Positions 8,293-15,729 are shown, numbered from the stretch's first letter. The stretch is DNA of 16,804 nt from CAYJRR01 sp964372275 [NCBI: uncultured bacterium] (GCA_964372275.1 CAYJRR010000096.1:1-16804); one strand, 5' to 3'. Notes: generated by a model not told the origin, from the letters alone. A program made the numbers and translations.

Positions 8293-8315
8293 CGCGGTCC
8301 CGGGTGGGGTCCGCG
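8293..8315 (-). terminator. GC-rich hairpin downstream of the DUF1801 gene
   Basis: CGCGG-x-CCC and GGG-x-CCGCG pair to give eight base pairs around one mismatch, with a five-base loop. It lies 18 bases past the DUF1801 stop and upstream of the CotH-like gene on the same strand. It lacks a T-tract, so it may be a weak terminator or only a stable structure. Confidence 0.3.
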
Positions 8316-8333
8316 GTCGCCGAAGAGGGGCGG

Positions 8334-8741
8334 CTACATCCCGAATCCGGTCTTGGCGGTCTCTTTCAGGAGGGCCACGAGGGCCTTGCCGTCGAGGTCG
8401 TCGACGCGCTTGAAGGTGACGCAGCTCTTTCCGATCTTCGCCTTGGGGAGCCGGTCGCGATATCGCTCGGCGACGTAGCCCTTGGCGTCGGCGGCGCAGG
8501 CGTAGAGCGAGATGTAGTTCTTGTTGCTGGCGACGCCGATCTTGAACCAGTCCCCTTCCCGTCCGCTCGGGTAGCGGTAGTGCATCGGTCCGTAGGCGAG
8601 CATCCCGGCGTGGACGAACGGCTTCAACGCCGGCACCGTCTTGCGGACCAGACGGTCGAGCCGGACGATCTCCCCTTTTCGCGGTTCCTCGAGCTGCTCG
8701 ATGTACGCCTTGGGCGTCGAGGCCTTGAGCTGTCCTTTCAT
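8334..8741 (-). CDS. DUF1801 (YdhG-like) domain protein
   Basis: The 135-residue cytoplasmic protein matches DUF1801 by eye: YIEQLEEPRKGEIVRLDRLVRKTVP at the N-terminus, then GMLAYGPMHYRYPSGREGDWFKIGVA and the SNKNYISLYAC core, then GKSCVTFKRVDDLD near the C-terminus. This fold is small, found alone or with regulators, and its biochemical role is unsettled. The ATG shares its A with the TGA of the TPR gene upstream (TGATG) and has a Shine-Dalgarno (GGGAGGG) about five bases before it, so the two genes form an operon. Coupling with a secreted TPR protein does not suggest an obvious joint function. Confidence 0.9.
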   Translation of the reverse strand: MKGQLKASTPKAYIEQLEEPRKGEIVRLDRLVRKTVPALKPFVHAGMLAYGPMHYRYPSGREGDWFKIGVASNKNYISLYACAADAKGYVAERYRDRLPKAKIGKSCVTFKRVDDLDGKALVALLKETAKTGFGM

Positions 8742-10423
8742 CACGACCCTCCCAGGTAGGACTTGGCGGCGGCGACCTCGGCGCGCGGGCTGTCGGGGCT
8801 CGCGATCTCGACGATGCGTTCGTAGTAGCGGCGGGCGGAGACCTTGTCCCCGTTCCGGTCGGCGGCGACGGCCGCGCCGTAGAGGCTGTTGAGGCGATTG
8901 GGGCTCAGGGCGAGCGTCTTCTCGTATTCGTACCGCGCCTCGCCGAACCGTCCGTTCTCGATGAGGAAGTCGGCGAGCAGCTCGCGGGCCGGCAGGAGCG
9001 AGCCGGGGCTGACCGGGTGCTTGCCGAGCAGATCGTCGGCGTCGGCGGCGGTCACCAGGAGCGTCTCGGCGTTCTCCTTCTTCCCTTCGGCGAAGGCGAT
9101 CCACCCGCGGACCGCGACCACCTGGGTCTGGATCTGCTTGGCGAAGTACTGGAACCGCGGCTCCTCGGCCGACGCGGCCAGCGACTCGAGCCGCTCCAGG
9201 GCTCGCCGCGCCTCGTCGATCCGTCCCCGGCGCGCCGCGCCCAGCGCGCGGGCGAAGGCGACGTGCCCTTCGGCGAAGGCGAACCGCGCAAGCGACGGAT
9301 TCGTCGACACCTCGATCGCCGACGCTTCGTCCCACGCGCGGCGTTCGAGCGCGTGGCGGGAGGGGATCGCACCCAGCGCGTAGGCGAGCACGAAGTCGAC
9401 CTCCGGGTGGGTCTTGCGCACCGCCGCGGCGCGGGTCACGACCTCCTTCGCCTTGACGTCGTCCCCCCGCTGCAGGTGGCCGTAGATCAGATAGTCGAGG
9501 GCGTGCAGCTCCTCGAACGAGGTGGCGTCCGGGTGCCACGTCGCCGCGTACTGGCGCGCCGCCTCGGCGGAGGCGAGGTTGGCCTCGATCACCTCGTTCC
9601 ACATCCCGAGGCGGGTGAAGATGTGCGCCGGCATGTGGAGCACGTGCGGAACCCACGGCGCCATCGACGCGTAGGCGCGCGCCGCCGGCAGCCCCCTCCC
9701 CGCCAGCTCCGGCGAGTCGTAGCCGTGGATCAGGTAATGCGCGATCCCCGGGTGGTTGCGCCGCTTCTTCCAGAATCCCTCCAGGATCTCGGTCGCCTTC
9801 TTCTGGTTGGCGAGGGTCTTGTCGGTCGGCGGCGCGGTGGCGATCAGCGCCAGCGCGTAGAAGGTCGCGATCTCCACGTCCTTGGGCCTCTCGGCGTGCA
9901 GCTCGGCCATCGCCTTTTCGTAGGCGAGCGCGCGGCTGCGGTGGTCTGCCGCGGAGGGGCCGTGGCAGGTCTGCGCCGGGTCGCCGCCCGGCTGAGACGG
10001 CGCCCGGTAGAAGGCGAGCAGCGCCCGGATCAGCCCCTTCTCCACCGGCTTCTTTCCGCCCCCCAGCGACTCGGCGCGCTCGGCGGCAGCGAGACCGGCC
10101 TGCATCTCGGAATCGCTCGGCGGGGTCCACAGCGGATGCCAGTGGGTCATGGCGATCCCCCACGACGCGAGCGCGCACGACGGATCTTTCGCCGCCGCCG
10201 CCTCGAAGCCACGCCGCGCCTCCTCGTAGAAGAAGGAGTGGAGCAACGCGACCGAGCGGCTCAGATCGCGCTGCGCTTTGCGCGAGCAGGAGTTGGCGAT
10301 CTTCGCCGTCCCGACCTTGCGCAGGTCACCGAGCGACGGCGGCCGCTTCGCGCCGCCGGCGCGGGCGGCGGCCGGCCACGCCGCGAGAAGTGCCGCGAGG
10401 AAGAGAAGCGCGCGAATCGTCAT
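8741..10423 (-). CDS. Secreted tetratricopeptide-repeat protein
   Basis: This 560-residue protein has a Sec signal peptide (MTIRALLFLAALLAAWPAAARA, cleavage near residue 22). The remainder is almost entirely helical with TPR-like Ala/Gly/Tyr spacing, for example HSFFYEEARRGFEAAAAKDP, LASWGIAMTHWHPLW, RLGMWNEVIEANLASAEAA and FGEARYEYEKTLALSPN. The last 150 residues hold the clearest canonical repeats. The conserved-looking ASWGIAMTHWHPLW and HVLHMPAHIFTRLGMW blocks are typical of a group of TPR proteins in environmental bacteria that lack an assigned function. ATG 10423 follows AGGAGGA by about four bases; a longer frame upstream is rejected because it lacks a signal peptide and Shine-Dalgarno. 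The gene diverges from the DUF1304-VOC gene across 104 bases and is coupled to the DUF1801 gene downstream. It probably scaffolds protein interactions in the periplasm. Confidence 0.9.
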   Translation of the reverse strand: MTIRALLFLAALLAAWPAAARAGGAKRPPSLGDLRKVGTAKIANSCSRKAQRDLSRSVALLHSFFYEEARRGFEAAAAKDPSCALASWGIAMTHWHPLWTPPSDSEMQAGLAAAERAESLGGGKKPVEKGLIRALLAFYRAPSQPGGDPAQTCHGPSAADHRSRALAYEKAMAELHAERPKDVEIATFYALALIATAPPTDKTLANQKKATEILEGFWKKRRNHPGIAHYLIHGYDSPELAGRGLPAARAYASMAPWVPHVLHMPAHIFTRLGMWNEVIEANLASAEAARQYAATWHPDATSFEELHALDYLIYGHLQRGDDVKAKEVVTRAAAVRKTHPEVDFVLAYALGAIPSRHALERRAWDEASAIEVSTNPSLARFAFAEGHVAFARALGAARRGRIDEARRALERLESLAASAEEPRFQYFAKQIQTQVVAVRGWIAFAEGKKENAETLLVTAADADDLLGKHPVSPGSLLPARELLADFLIENGRFGEARYEYEKTLALSPNRLNSLYGAAVAADRNGDKVSARRYYERIVEIASPDSPRAEVAAAKSYLGGS

Positions 10424-10513
10424 GGGTCCTCCTGGCGAATGGCGCGAAGCATCCGGCGGCCGGCTCACGCGCGCAAGTACTTCGGGGCCGGTTACCCCCG
10501 GACGAGGCCGGGC

Positions 10514-10519
10514 TATCAT
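10514..10519 (+). promoter_or_regulatory. -10 element TATCAT for the DUF1304-VOC gene
   Basis: TATCAT matches TATAAT at five of six positions and ends eight bases before the ATG at 10528. A weak -35 (TTACCC, 10492-10497) lies 16 bases upstream of it. No Shine-Dalgarno is present, so a leaderless transcript is likely. Confidence 0.5.
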
Positions 10520-10527
10520 GCCGCCCC

Positions 10528-11313
10528 ATGATCTGGATCGCCGGCGTCCTGGTCGCGGTCGTCGCCGCCCAGCACCTCCTGTTCCTGGCGCTGGAGATGT
10601 TCTTCTGGACGACGCCGCTCGGGCAGAAGGTGTTCCGCACCACGCCGGAGTTGGCGAGGGCGAGCGCGGCACTCGCCGCCAACCAGGGCCTCTACAACGG
10701 TTTCCTGGCGGCGGGCCTGATCTGGGCGCTGACCGCGTATGGCGTCGTCGCCGGCCGGCCCGTGCTCACCTTCTTCCTCGCCTGCGTCGTCGTCGCAGGG
10801 CTCTACGGCGGCGCGAGCGTGAACCGCCGCATCGTCCTCGTGCAGGCGCTCCCCGCCGCGATCGCGCTCGCAGTCGTCTGGGCGGTCGGCCGGACCGCTC
10901 CTGATTCAATTCAGTACCGCGGAGGGTCGATGGAACGAGTGGTCGGAATCGGAGGCATCTTCTTCAAGACGCAAGATCCGAAGAAGCTGAAGGCGTGGTA
11001 CGTCGAGAACCTCGGGTTCGAGATGGACGAGAACGGCTACGTCACCTTCCCGTGGCAGGCATCCGGCGGGTCCAACCCGAAGGCCCGGACGGTGTGGGGA
11101 CCGTTCCCGATGGAAACGAAGTACTACGAGCCGAGCACCGCCTCGTTCATGGTGAACTACCGCGTCCGCAACCTGGACGCGATGCTCGCCCAGCTGTCGG
11201 CGCGCGGCATCCATGGCGTCGGTGAGCCGGAGTCGGGCGAATTCGGCCGCTTCGCCTGGGTGATGGATCCCGAGGGGAACAAGATCGAGTTGTGGGAACC
11301 GCCACCGGACTGA
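10528..11313 (+). CDS. DUF1304 membrane protein fused in frame to a VOC/glyoxalase domain
   Basis: The uninterrupted 261-residue frame joins two families. Residues 1-121 are a DUF1304 protein with four membrane helices (about 3-26, 47-71, 79-98, 102-120) and the hallmark NQGLYNGFLAAGL, GLYGGAS and VQALPA blocks. Residues 135-261 are a vicinal-oxygen-chelate (VOC) domain: GIGGIFFKTQDPKKLKAWY, NYRVRNLDAMLAQLSARG and the closing WVMDPEGNKIELWEP. The usual first metal-binding His is not obvious in GGIFFKT, while the terminal Glu (IELWE) is kept. The internal ATG at 10930 has a Shine-Dalgarno (GGAGGG), so VOC could also be made alone as 127 residues. A TGA at 10902-10904 lies one frame away and would end DUF1304 at a normal length, so the fusion may come from a one-base deletion or a sequence error. 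VOC substrate is unknown. Confidence 0.85.
   Translation: MIWIAGVLVAVVAAQHLLFLALEMFFWTTPLGQKVFRTTPELARASAALAANQGLYNGFLAAGLIWALTAYGVVAGRPVLTFFLACVVVAGLYGGASVNRRIVLVQALPAAIALAVVWAVGRTAPDSIQYRGGSMERVVGIGGIFFKTQDPKKLKAWYVENLGFEMDENGYVTFPWQASGGSNPKARTVWGPFPMETKYYEPSTASFMVNYRVRNLDAMLAQLSARGIHGVGEPESGEFGRFAWVMDPEGNKIELWEPPPD
10921..10926 (+). promoter_or_regulatory. Internal Shine-Dalgarno for the VOC domain
   Basis: GGAGGG lies three bases before the in-frame ATG at 10930. It sits precisely at the junction of the DUF1304 and VOC parts, which argues that the VOC part was, or still is, translated as its own protein. Confidence 0.5.
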
Positions 11314-12213
11314 TCAGAGGCGCGCGGCGATGGCGTCGGCGAGGCGGCCGGCCGCCGGCGGGTGTTCGCGCAGGAAGAGCGTCGGTTCGCACATCTCGAG
11401 CTCCATCACCCGGAAACGGGGGTGCGGGGAGCCCGGAGCGCGGACCGAACCCGTCGGTTCGCGGAGGAGGTCGACGCGCGCGTAGAGCCAGGGGCTCCGA
11501 ACGGTGGCGAGGACCCGCTCGGCGAACGCCACCTCCTCGCGCTCGGCGACGACGGGGTCGGCCTCCGGGTCGCCGGGACGGCGCGTGAAGGCGGGACGCT
11601 TGCACACCGCGTGGCTGAATCGCCCGTCGAGGAAGATCATCGAGCGCTCGCCCCCCGCCTCGACCGCCGGCAGGAACGGCTGGACCATCATCGGGCGTCG
11701 GGGGAGGTGCTCCTCGAGGTGCCGCTGCCCGGGCCCGACGTCGGCCGCATCGACGCGGATCGTGGCATAGGCGCCGGCGGAGATGCGGGGCTTGACCACC
11801 GCCGTCGCCCAGGCACGCTCGGCCAGGATGGCGCGAAGGTCCGGGATCCCCGAGCTCTCGTCCGCGCGGTCGATCCAGACGGTCGGGGCGATCGCGATCC
11901 CCTGCTCCTCCAGCGCACGCAGGTAGACCTTGTCGACGTTCCACCGCAGGACCTCGGGCGGGTTCCACAGCGACGTGGCGCGGGCGGTCGACTCGATCCA
12001 GCCGCGGAAGGCGTCGATCGCCCGGTAGTAGTTCCAGGTGGAGCGGAGCACGGCCACACGCGCGTCCTGCCACGCCGAGTCCGGGTCGTCCCAGCTCATC
12101 GCCGCGCACGAGATCCCGCGCGCCTCGAGCGCGCGCACGAGCGGATGGTCGTCCTCGTGCAGGCCGGGAAGGCCCGTCCAGGTCACGAGAGCCACGTCGA
12201 GAGGTCGTTTCAT
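11314..12213 (-). CDS. ATP-grasp enzyme (RimK/glutathione-synthetase-like superfamily)
   Basis: The 299-residue protein has an ATP-grasp layout: an N-terminal Rossmann-like part (LDVALVTWTGLPGLHEDDHPLVRAL), a VLRSTWNYYRAIDAFRGWIE block, a central LWNPPEVLRWNVDKVYLRALEEQGI, then the nucleotide-binding ATAVVKPRISAGAYAT strand-turn, MVQPFLPAV, and the metal-binding VMELEMCEPTLFL near the C-terminus. The family makes amide or peptide bonds from carboxylates with ATP; DcsG of cycloserine biosynthesis is among the proteins with similar blocks. The substrate cannot be told here, and no biosynthetic neighbours are visible. ATG 12213 is chosen as the start of the conserved fold; an upstream in-frame extension runs through the promoter region and is rejected. 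The Shine-Dalgarno is weak (GGGA). Its stop directly abuts that of the convergent DUF1304-VOC gene, with no gap between them. Confidence 0.88.
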   Translation of the reverse strand: MKRPLDVALVTWTGLPGLHEDDHPLVRALEARGISCAAMSWDDPDSAWQDARVAVLRSTWNYYRAIDAFRGWIESTARATSLWNPPEVLRWNVDKVYLRALEEQGIAIAPTVWIDRADESSGIPDLRAILAERAWATAVVKPRISAGAYATIRVDAADVGPGQRHLEEHLPRRPMMVQPFLPAVEAGGERSMIFLDGRFSHAVCKRPAFTRRPGDPEADPVVAEREEVAFAERVLATVRSPWLYARVDLLREPTGSVRAPGSPHPRFRVMELEMCEPTLFLREHPPAAGRLADAIAARL

Positions 12214-12256
12214 CGTTTGGTTCCCGGGCGGAGCTCGCTGGCGGAAGCTTCTCGGA

Positions 12257-12267
12257 TAGTATCCTCC
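12257..12267. promoter_or_regulatory. Palindromic bidirectional -10 region
   Basis: The run GGATAGTATCC (12255-12265) is palindromic around its centre base and gives TAGTAT on the plus strand (12257-12262) and TACTAT on the minus strand over the same bases. Both match TATAAT at four of six. On the plus strand it lies six bases from the GTG at 12269; on the minus strand it is about 43 bases from the ATG at 12213. Confidence 0.4.
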
Positions 12268-12268
12268 G

Positions 12269-12859
12269 GTGGTCCTACCGCCGACGGTTCGAGCCATTCT
12301 CGCGGCGTGTGTCGTCCTGGCGACGACGCCGGTCGCGGATCGGCCGGCTCCCAACGTCGTAGGAAAGAAAACGATGAAGATTACGTTTCGCGGAACGGAG
12401 TATCTGCACCGCTTCTCCAGCGCGGGTCAGAGCGAGTTCACGCCCGCCGCCGATGCCGACCTGTCGACCTGGAAGGACATGGTCACGATCAACCTGCACC
12501 CTACCGCAAGGAACGGCGACCAGCTGGCAGAGGTCGCCAATCACGTGCTCGGGAACTACCGGGCAAACGGACGGATCTTGCGGACGGATTCGGTGCCAAG
12601 AACCGACAAGCGATCCGCCGAGCATCTGGCCGTCGCCGTCCTGGGAAACGCCAGCTTTCTCGAGGCCGCGTTTGCGCGTTTCCTGCTGCACGAGGGGACC
12701 GGGATTGTTGTCGTCTACTCACACCGGATCTACGACACGAACGCCGGGCCTGCGATGAGCTCCTGGCTCGCCGAGAACGGCCCGTCGGTGGAGGCTGAGC
12801 TCATGGGGTGGACGCCTCCGAGCGTGAACGCGATGAACGGTCTCCCTCAGAATCCCTGA
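12269..12859 (+). CDS. Small protein of unknown function, possibly secreted
   Basis: The 196-residue reading starts at GTG 12269 and begins with a plausible signal peptide (VRAILAACVVLATTPVADR). A second in-frame ATG at 12374 (residue 36) has a Shine-Dalgarno-like AGGAAAG six bases upstream and would give a 161-residue cytoplasmic form. I list the long form because a -10-like hexamer sits six bases before the GTG. The body has a KITFRGTEYLHRFS strand pair, a LAEVANHVLGNYR helix, and a well-packed LLHEGTGIVVVYSHRIYD segment. I recognise no named domain. Codon use carries more A/T third positions than the neighbours in the first part, which could mark acquisition or weaker expression. It converges on the next gene with a 10-base gap. 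Confidence 0.75.
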   Translation: MVLPPTVRAILAACVVLATTPVADRPAPNVVGKKTMKITFRGTEYLHRFSSAGQSEFTPAADADLSTWKDMVTINLHPTARNGDQLAEVANHVLGNYRANGRILRTDSVPRTDKRSAEHLAVAVLGNASFLEAAFARFLLHEGTGIVVVYSHRIYDTNAGPAMSSWLAENGPSVEAELMGWTPPSVNAMNGLPQNP

Positions 12860-12862
12860 CGG

Positions 12863-12877
12863 CGCAGTTCTACTGCG
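12863..12877. terminator. Hairpin between convergent genes at 12859/12870
   Basis: CGCAGT (12863-12868) and ACTGCG (12872-12877) pair perfectly as six base pairs around a three-base loop, overlapping the stop codon of the minus-strand gene. It could serve both converging genes, but no T-run follows on either strand. Confidence 0.35.
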
Positions 12878-13829
12878 GCGCGTTCGGCCCGAGCACCGCG
12901 TTCACCGCCGCCACGACCGGGTCGAAGACCTTCGGCCGTCGCGGATCGCCGGCGAAGCTCCGCTCCCCGCGCGTCGGGAGGTAAGGGAGGTAGGCGTCGG
13001 TGGCCTGCGGATACGGCGCGTCGACGTGGAGCATGCGGAACACCAGCCCGTCGTCGTGGACGTCGTCCATGTCGTAGTCGGCGTAGGTCGGGGTGTAGCG
13101 GACCTTCACCTCGCCGTAGACCGAGACGTCGACGTCGTGGAGGTCGATCGCGACGAGCTTGTGGGTGCCGATCGCGTCGTAGAGGGGGGAGCTCGGGTTC
13201 CAGGCCGTCGTCTCCATCGGCACCCCGAGGAAATCGGCCATCTCGGCGAGCGCCTCCGGATCGCGCGCGGTGACGGTCGGGTACGCCACCGCCGAGCCCT
13301 CCTGGGTGTAGATCCCGAGCGGCAGCGGGAAGATCGCCTTCCGGCCGGTCCCCTCCTCACGCTTCAACTGGCTCGTGGCCAGCGCGAGGGGGACGTCGCG
13401 CACGGTGACGGTTCGGTTCCGCCGGTCCCGGTAGCCGGCGTAGATCTCGACCGTCACGTCGAACGTCTCGTTCGAGGTGATGCGCATCGACCGCAGCGAA
13501 AGCATCACCCGGCTTCGCGACCGGGCGGACGCCGCGAGCTCGGGGCGGCCGACGAGATGCTTCCAGAGGTCGGACCCCTTGCGCAGGTCGGTGAAGTAGC
13601 TCGGGGCCGGCTCCTCGCCGCGGCCGTTCCAGACGCCCTCCGGAAGGCGAGCCAGCCCGGCACGCAGCGAAAGCGCCTCGCCGACCGGGTCGGCGATCGA
13701 CGCCACGCTCGAGTCGCCCGACGGGGCGCAGCCGCTCTCGCCGACGGCAGCGAACGCCGGCATGGCGCCGGCGCCGAGCGACGCGGACAGGAGGGCTCGC
13801 ATCGTCCAGGTACGAACGGGGGTCGTCAT
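12870..13829 (-). CDS. Secreted protein of unknown function
   Basis: The 319-residue product starts at ATG 13829, preceded by GAGGTGA about seven bases upstream; a longer frame to 13868 lacks support. The N-terminus (MTTPVRTWTMRALLSASLG, then AGAMPAFAAVGESGC) is a Sec signal peptide with cleavage near residue 27. Residues 60-250 alternate strand-like segments (SRVMLSLRSMRI, TFDVTVEIYAGYRDR, AFPLPLGIYTQEG-type), then an acidic stretch (ADYDMDDVHDDG) that could bind calcium, and the chain ends with VAAVNAVLGPNAPQ. I recognise no family. A 169-base gap with nothing recognisable separates it from sorB, which reads in the same direction, so it probably has its own promoter. Confidence 0.85.
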   Translation of the reverse strand: MTTPVRTWTMRALLSASLGAGAMPAFAAVGESGCAPSGDSSVASIADPVGEALSLRAGLARLPEGVWNGRGEEPAPSYFTDLRKGSDLWKHLVGRPELAASARSRSRVMLSLRSMRITSNETFDVTVEIYAGYRDRRNRTVTVRDVPLALATSQLKREEGTGRKAIFPLPLGIYTQEGSAVAYPTVTARDPEALAEMADFLGVPMETTAWNPSSPLYDAIGTHKLVAIDLHDVDVSVYGEVKVRYTPTYADYDMDDVHDDGLVFRMLHVDAPYPQATDAYLPYLPTRGERSFAGDPRRPKVFDPVVAAVNAVLGPNAPQ

Positions 13830-13998
13830 GATCGGCTCACCTCGGCGCGGCGCACCGGCAAGCGCCACGCCAACGGCAACCTCGCGGAATCACGACCGGT
13901 CGGAGGGGAACGCCGCCGCCAAGAGACGCGAGCGCCTGTCCCGCCTGCGACCGGCCGGACGCACGCGAGGCGTCGGCAGGAACGCCGGACGGCCGCCG

Positions 13999-14385
13999 CT
14001 ATTCGACGCCGTAGGCCTCGACCAGGTAGTCGGTCAGGGGATCGACCAACGCCTCGGGGATCGGCGCCTTGTAGTTCTTCTTCATCTTCTCCACCGTCTC
14101 CCGCCAGAACGCTCGTTTCGACGGCGGCTGGTTGGCGAGGTACTCCGGCGAGTGGCAGAGCGCGCACTGCGCCATCGCCAGCTCGACGCCGGGGGCCTCG
14201 CGAAAGGCACCGATCGGCGTCGGGAGCTGCACCGCGACGCCGTTCGGCTTCGCGGCGGGGGGCGGCTCCGCCGCCGACGTCGCGGCGAGGACGACCGCCG
14301 CGGCGACGACCGCGATCGCGGCACGCCGGGTGCTCGACCGTCGGGCGGCAAGGTCCGCGGCCGCCGGTCGGAATTCGCGCGTCAT
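13999..14385 (-). CDS. sorB: Sulfite dehydrogenase cytochrome c subunit SorB
   Basis: This 128-residue monoheme cytochrome has an N-terminal export segment (RRAAIAVVAAAVVLAATSAA) and a CALCH heme-attachment motif at residues 74-78. The downstream FWRETVEKMKKNYKAPIPEALVDPL stretch carries Met101, the likely axial ligand, in the same arrangement as SorB of Starkeya novella (VNKM-IKAFGAPI context). It takes electrons from the SorA molybdenum centre, through SorA heme-domain contacts, and hands them to soluble cytochrome c. The start overlaps the sorA stop by four bases (ATGA) and has AGGTGA eight bases upstream, so the subunits are made together. It is slightly longer than the roughly 80-residue mature SorB because of the signal and a Pro/Ala-rich spacer. 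Confidence 0.9.
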   Translation of the reverse strand: MTREFRPAAADLAARRSSTRRAAIAVVAAAVVLAATSAAEPPPAAKPNGVAVQLPTPIGAFREAPGVELAMAQCALCHSPEYLANQPPSKRAFWRETVEKMKKNYKAPIPEALVDPLTDYLVEAYGVE

Positions 14386-15593
14386 GTGACGTTCACCTTC
14401 ACCGTCTCCACCACGTTCCGCATGTAGCCGGCCGGGTTCCACAGCGGCTCGAGCGGCTGCGACTGGCCGATGCGATTCACCGCGCGGACCTTGAGCGCGC
14501 GCGTCTCGCCGGCGCCGCGCACCTTCATCTGGATGCTCCACTCGCGGAACGAATAGCGGCCGAAGTCCTTTCCGAGCTGCGCCGCCCGCCAGGTGGCGCC
14601 GCCGTCGTCGGAGAAGGCGACCTCGCGGATCCCGTATCCCCCGTCGAAGGCGATCCCGCGCACCATCTCCCGCGATCCCGACCGAAGCGTCTCGCCGTCC
14701 CGGTGGCTGGTGATGAACGACCGCACGTTGAGGCGGGAGATCGGCCGCGTCTCGACCGACCGTGCCTTGGGCTCGGTGCACGCGCAGTCGTTGTCGGGAA
14801 CGCGGTAGGACTTCTTCATGTAGAAGCCGTCGAACGGGCTGTCGAGGACGGTGATCGACGTGACGTGCTTCATCCAATAGGTGCCGTAGTAGCCCGGGAC
14901 GACCAGCCGCAACGGGTAGCCGTTGAGCAGCGGGAGGTCCTGGCCGTTCATTGCCCAGGCCAGGATCACTTCGCCGTTCATCGCGTGATCGATCGGCAGC
15001 GACTTCTGGAAGTCGGGCGAGGCGTAGTAGAGCGGCTTGTCGAGGCCGTCGAACACCACCTCCACCGCCCGCTCGGAGACCCCGGCCCTCTCCAGAAGCG
15101 TCGACACCGGGACGCCGGTCCAGCGCGCGTTCCCCATCGCACCATTCGCGATCTGACCACCGGCGACGCGGGGCTCGGAGAAGCCGCGCCCGTTTCCGGA
15201 GCACTGATTGACGGCGACGAACTCCGCCGGATCGAACTCCTTCACCTGCGCCAGCGTGAGCGAGAGCGGACGGGCGACCTTGCCGGTCACCTCCAGGCGG
15301 TACTCGTCGAGGCGCACCTCCGACAGCGGCTCGGTGTGGTAGCGGACGAAGAACGAATCGTTCGGGGTGATCGCGCCCAGGTTGTAGACCTCGAACGGCG
15401 TCTCGAGGTTGATCGGCCGCATTCCGTGGACGATCAGCGGCCGCTTCTGGGGATAGGCGATCAGCGGCCGGCGGCCGTTCGCGAACGGAAGCTCCACGAA
15501 CGGTTCGGCGGCGCGCGCGTGGCGGGCGGCTCCGGCGACGGCGATCCCGACCGCCCCCTTCATCCACGCGCGACGCGAGATCCGATCGACCAT
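14382..15593 (-). CDS. sorA: Sulfite dehydrogenase molybdopterin subunit SorA
   Basis: The 403-residue protein belongs to the sulfite oxidase family. A Tat signal (SRRAWMKGAVGIAVAGAARHARA) exports it folded with its cofactor. The molybdenum ligand Cys131 is in FVAVNQCSGNGRG, and the pterin-binding FFVRYHTEP, GYPLRLVVPGYYGTYWMKH and SRLNVRSFI blocks are present. The C-terminal 130 residues form the Ig-like dimerisation domain (VAFSDDGGATWRAAQLG, WSIQMKVRGAGETRALKVRA). It oxidises sulfite to sulfate and passes two electrons to SorB. ATG 15593 is chosen because GGAG lies five bases upstream and the Tat motif starts within six residues; an in-frame GTG at 15623 is less likely. It is divergent from the FnIII-lipoprotein gene across 208 bases. 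The context lists no other sulfur gene, so detoxification or energy gain are both possible. Confidence 0.93.
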   Translation of the reverse strand: MVDRISRRAWMKGAVGIAVAGAARHARAAEPFVELPFANGRRPLIAYPQKRPLIVHGMRPINLETPFEVYNLGAITPNDSFFVRYHTEPLSEVRLDEYRLEVTGKVARPLSLTLAQVKEFDPAEFVAVNQCSGNGRGFSEPRVAGGQIANGAMGNARWTGVPVSTLLERAGVSERAVEVVFDGLDKPLYYASPDFQKSLPIDHAMNGEVILAWAMNGQDLPLLNGYPLRLVVPGYYGTYWMKHVTSITVLDSPFDGFYMKKSYRVPDNDCACTEPKARSVETRPISRLNVRSFITSHRDGETLRSGSREMVRGIAFDGGYGIREVAFSDDGGATWRAAQLGKDFGRYSFREWSIQMKVRGAGETRALKVRAVNRIGQSQPLEPLWNPAGYMRNVVETVKVNVT

Positions 15594-15720
15594 CCTCGCT
15601 CCGTAAGGGCGCGACGGTATCACGCATGGTTCTTCGAGTCCTCAGACAGCGGGGCTCCGGTCGACACGTATCTTTTTCCCGCCCGATCGCGTCGGCGAAC
15701 CCTGGCGGACACCTATTTCC

Positions 15721-15729
15721 TAATATTAT
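15721..15729. promoter_or_regulatory. AT-rich promoter-like core between sorA and the FnIII lipoprotein gene
   Basis: The 208-base gap (15594-15801) is mostly GC-rich but holds an AT-only island. It contains overlapping TAATAT (15721-15726) and TATTAT (15724-15729), the most AT-rich spot in the window. Either could be a -10 for the plus-strand gene at 15802. No convincing -35 is seen at a fixed spacing, and it might also serve sorA on the other strand. Confidence 0.35.

Noticed and set aside
9017-10531. A 504-codon plus-strand frame across the TPR gene
   Set aside because: It is Arg/Gly-rich and opposite a gene with a signal peptide, Shine-Dalgarno and TPR pattern; no coding features of its own.
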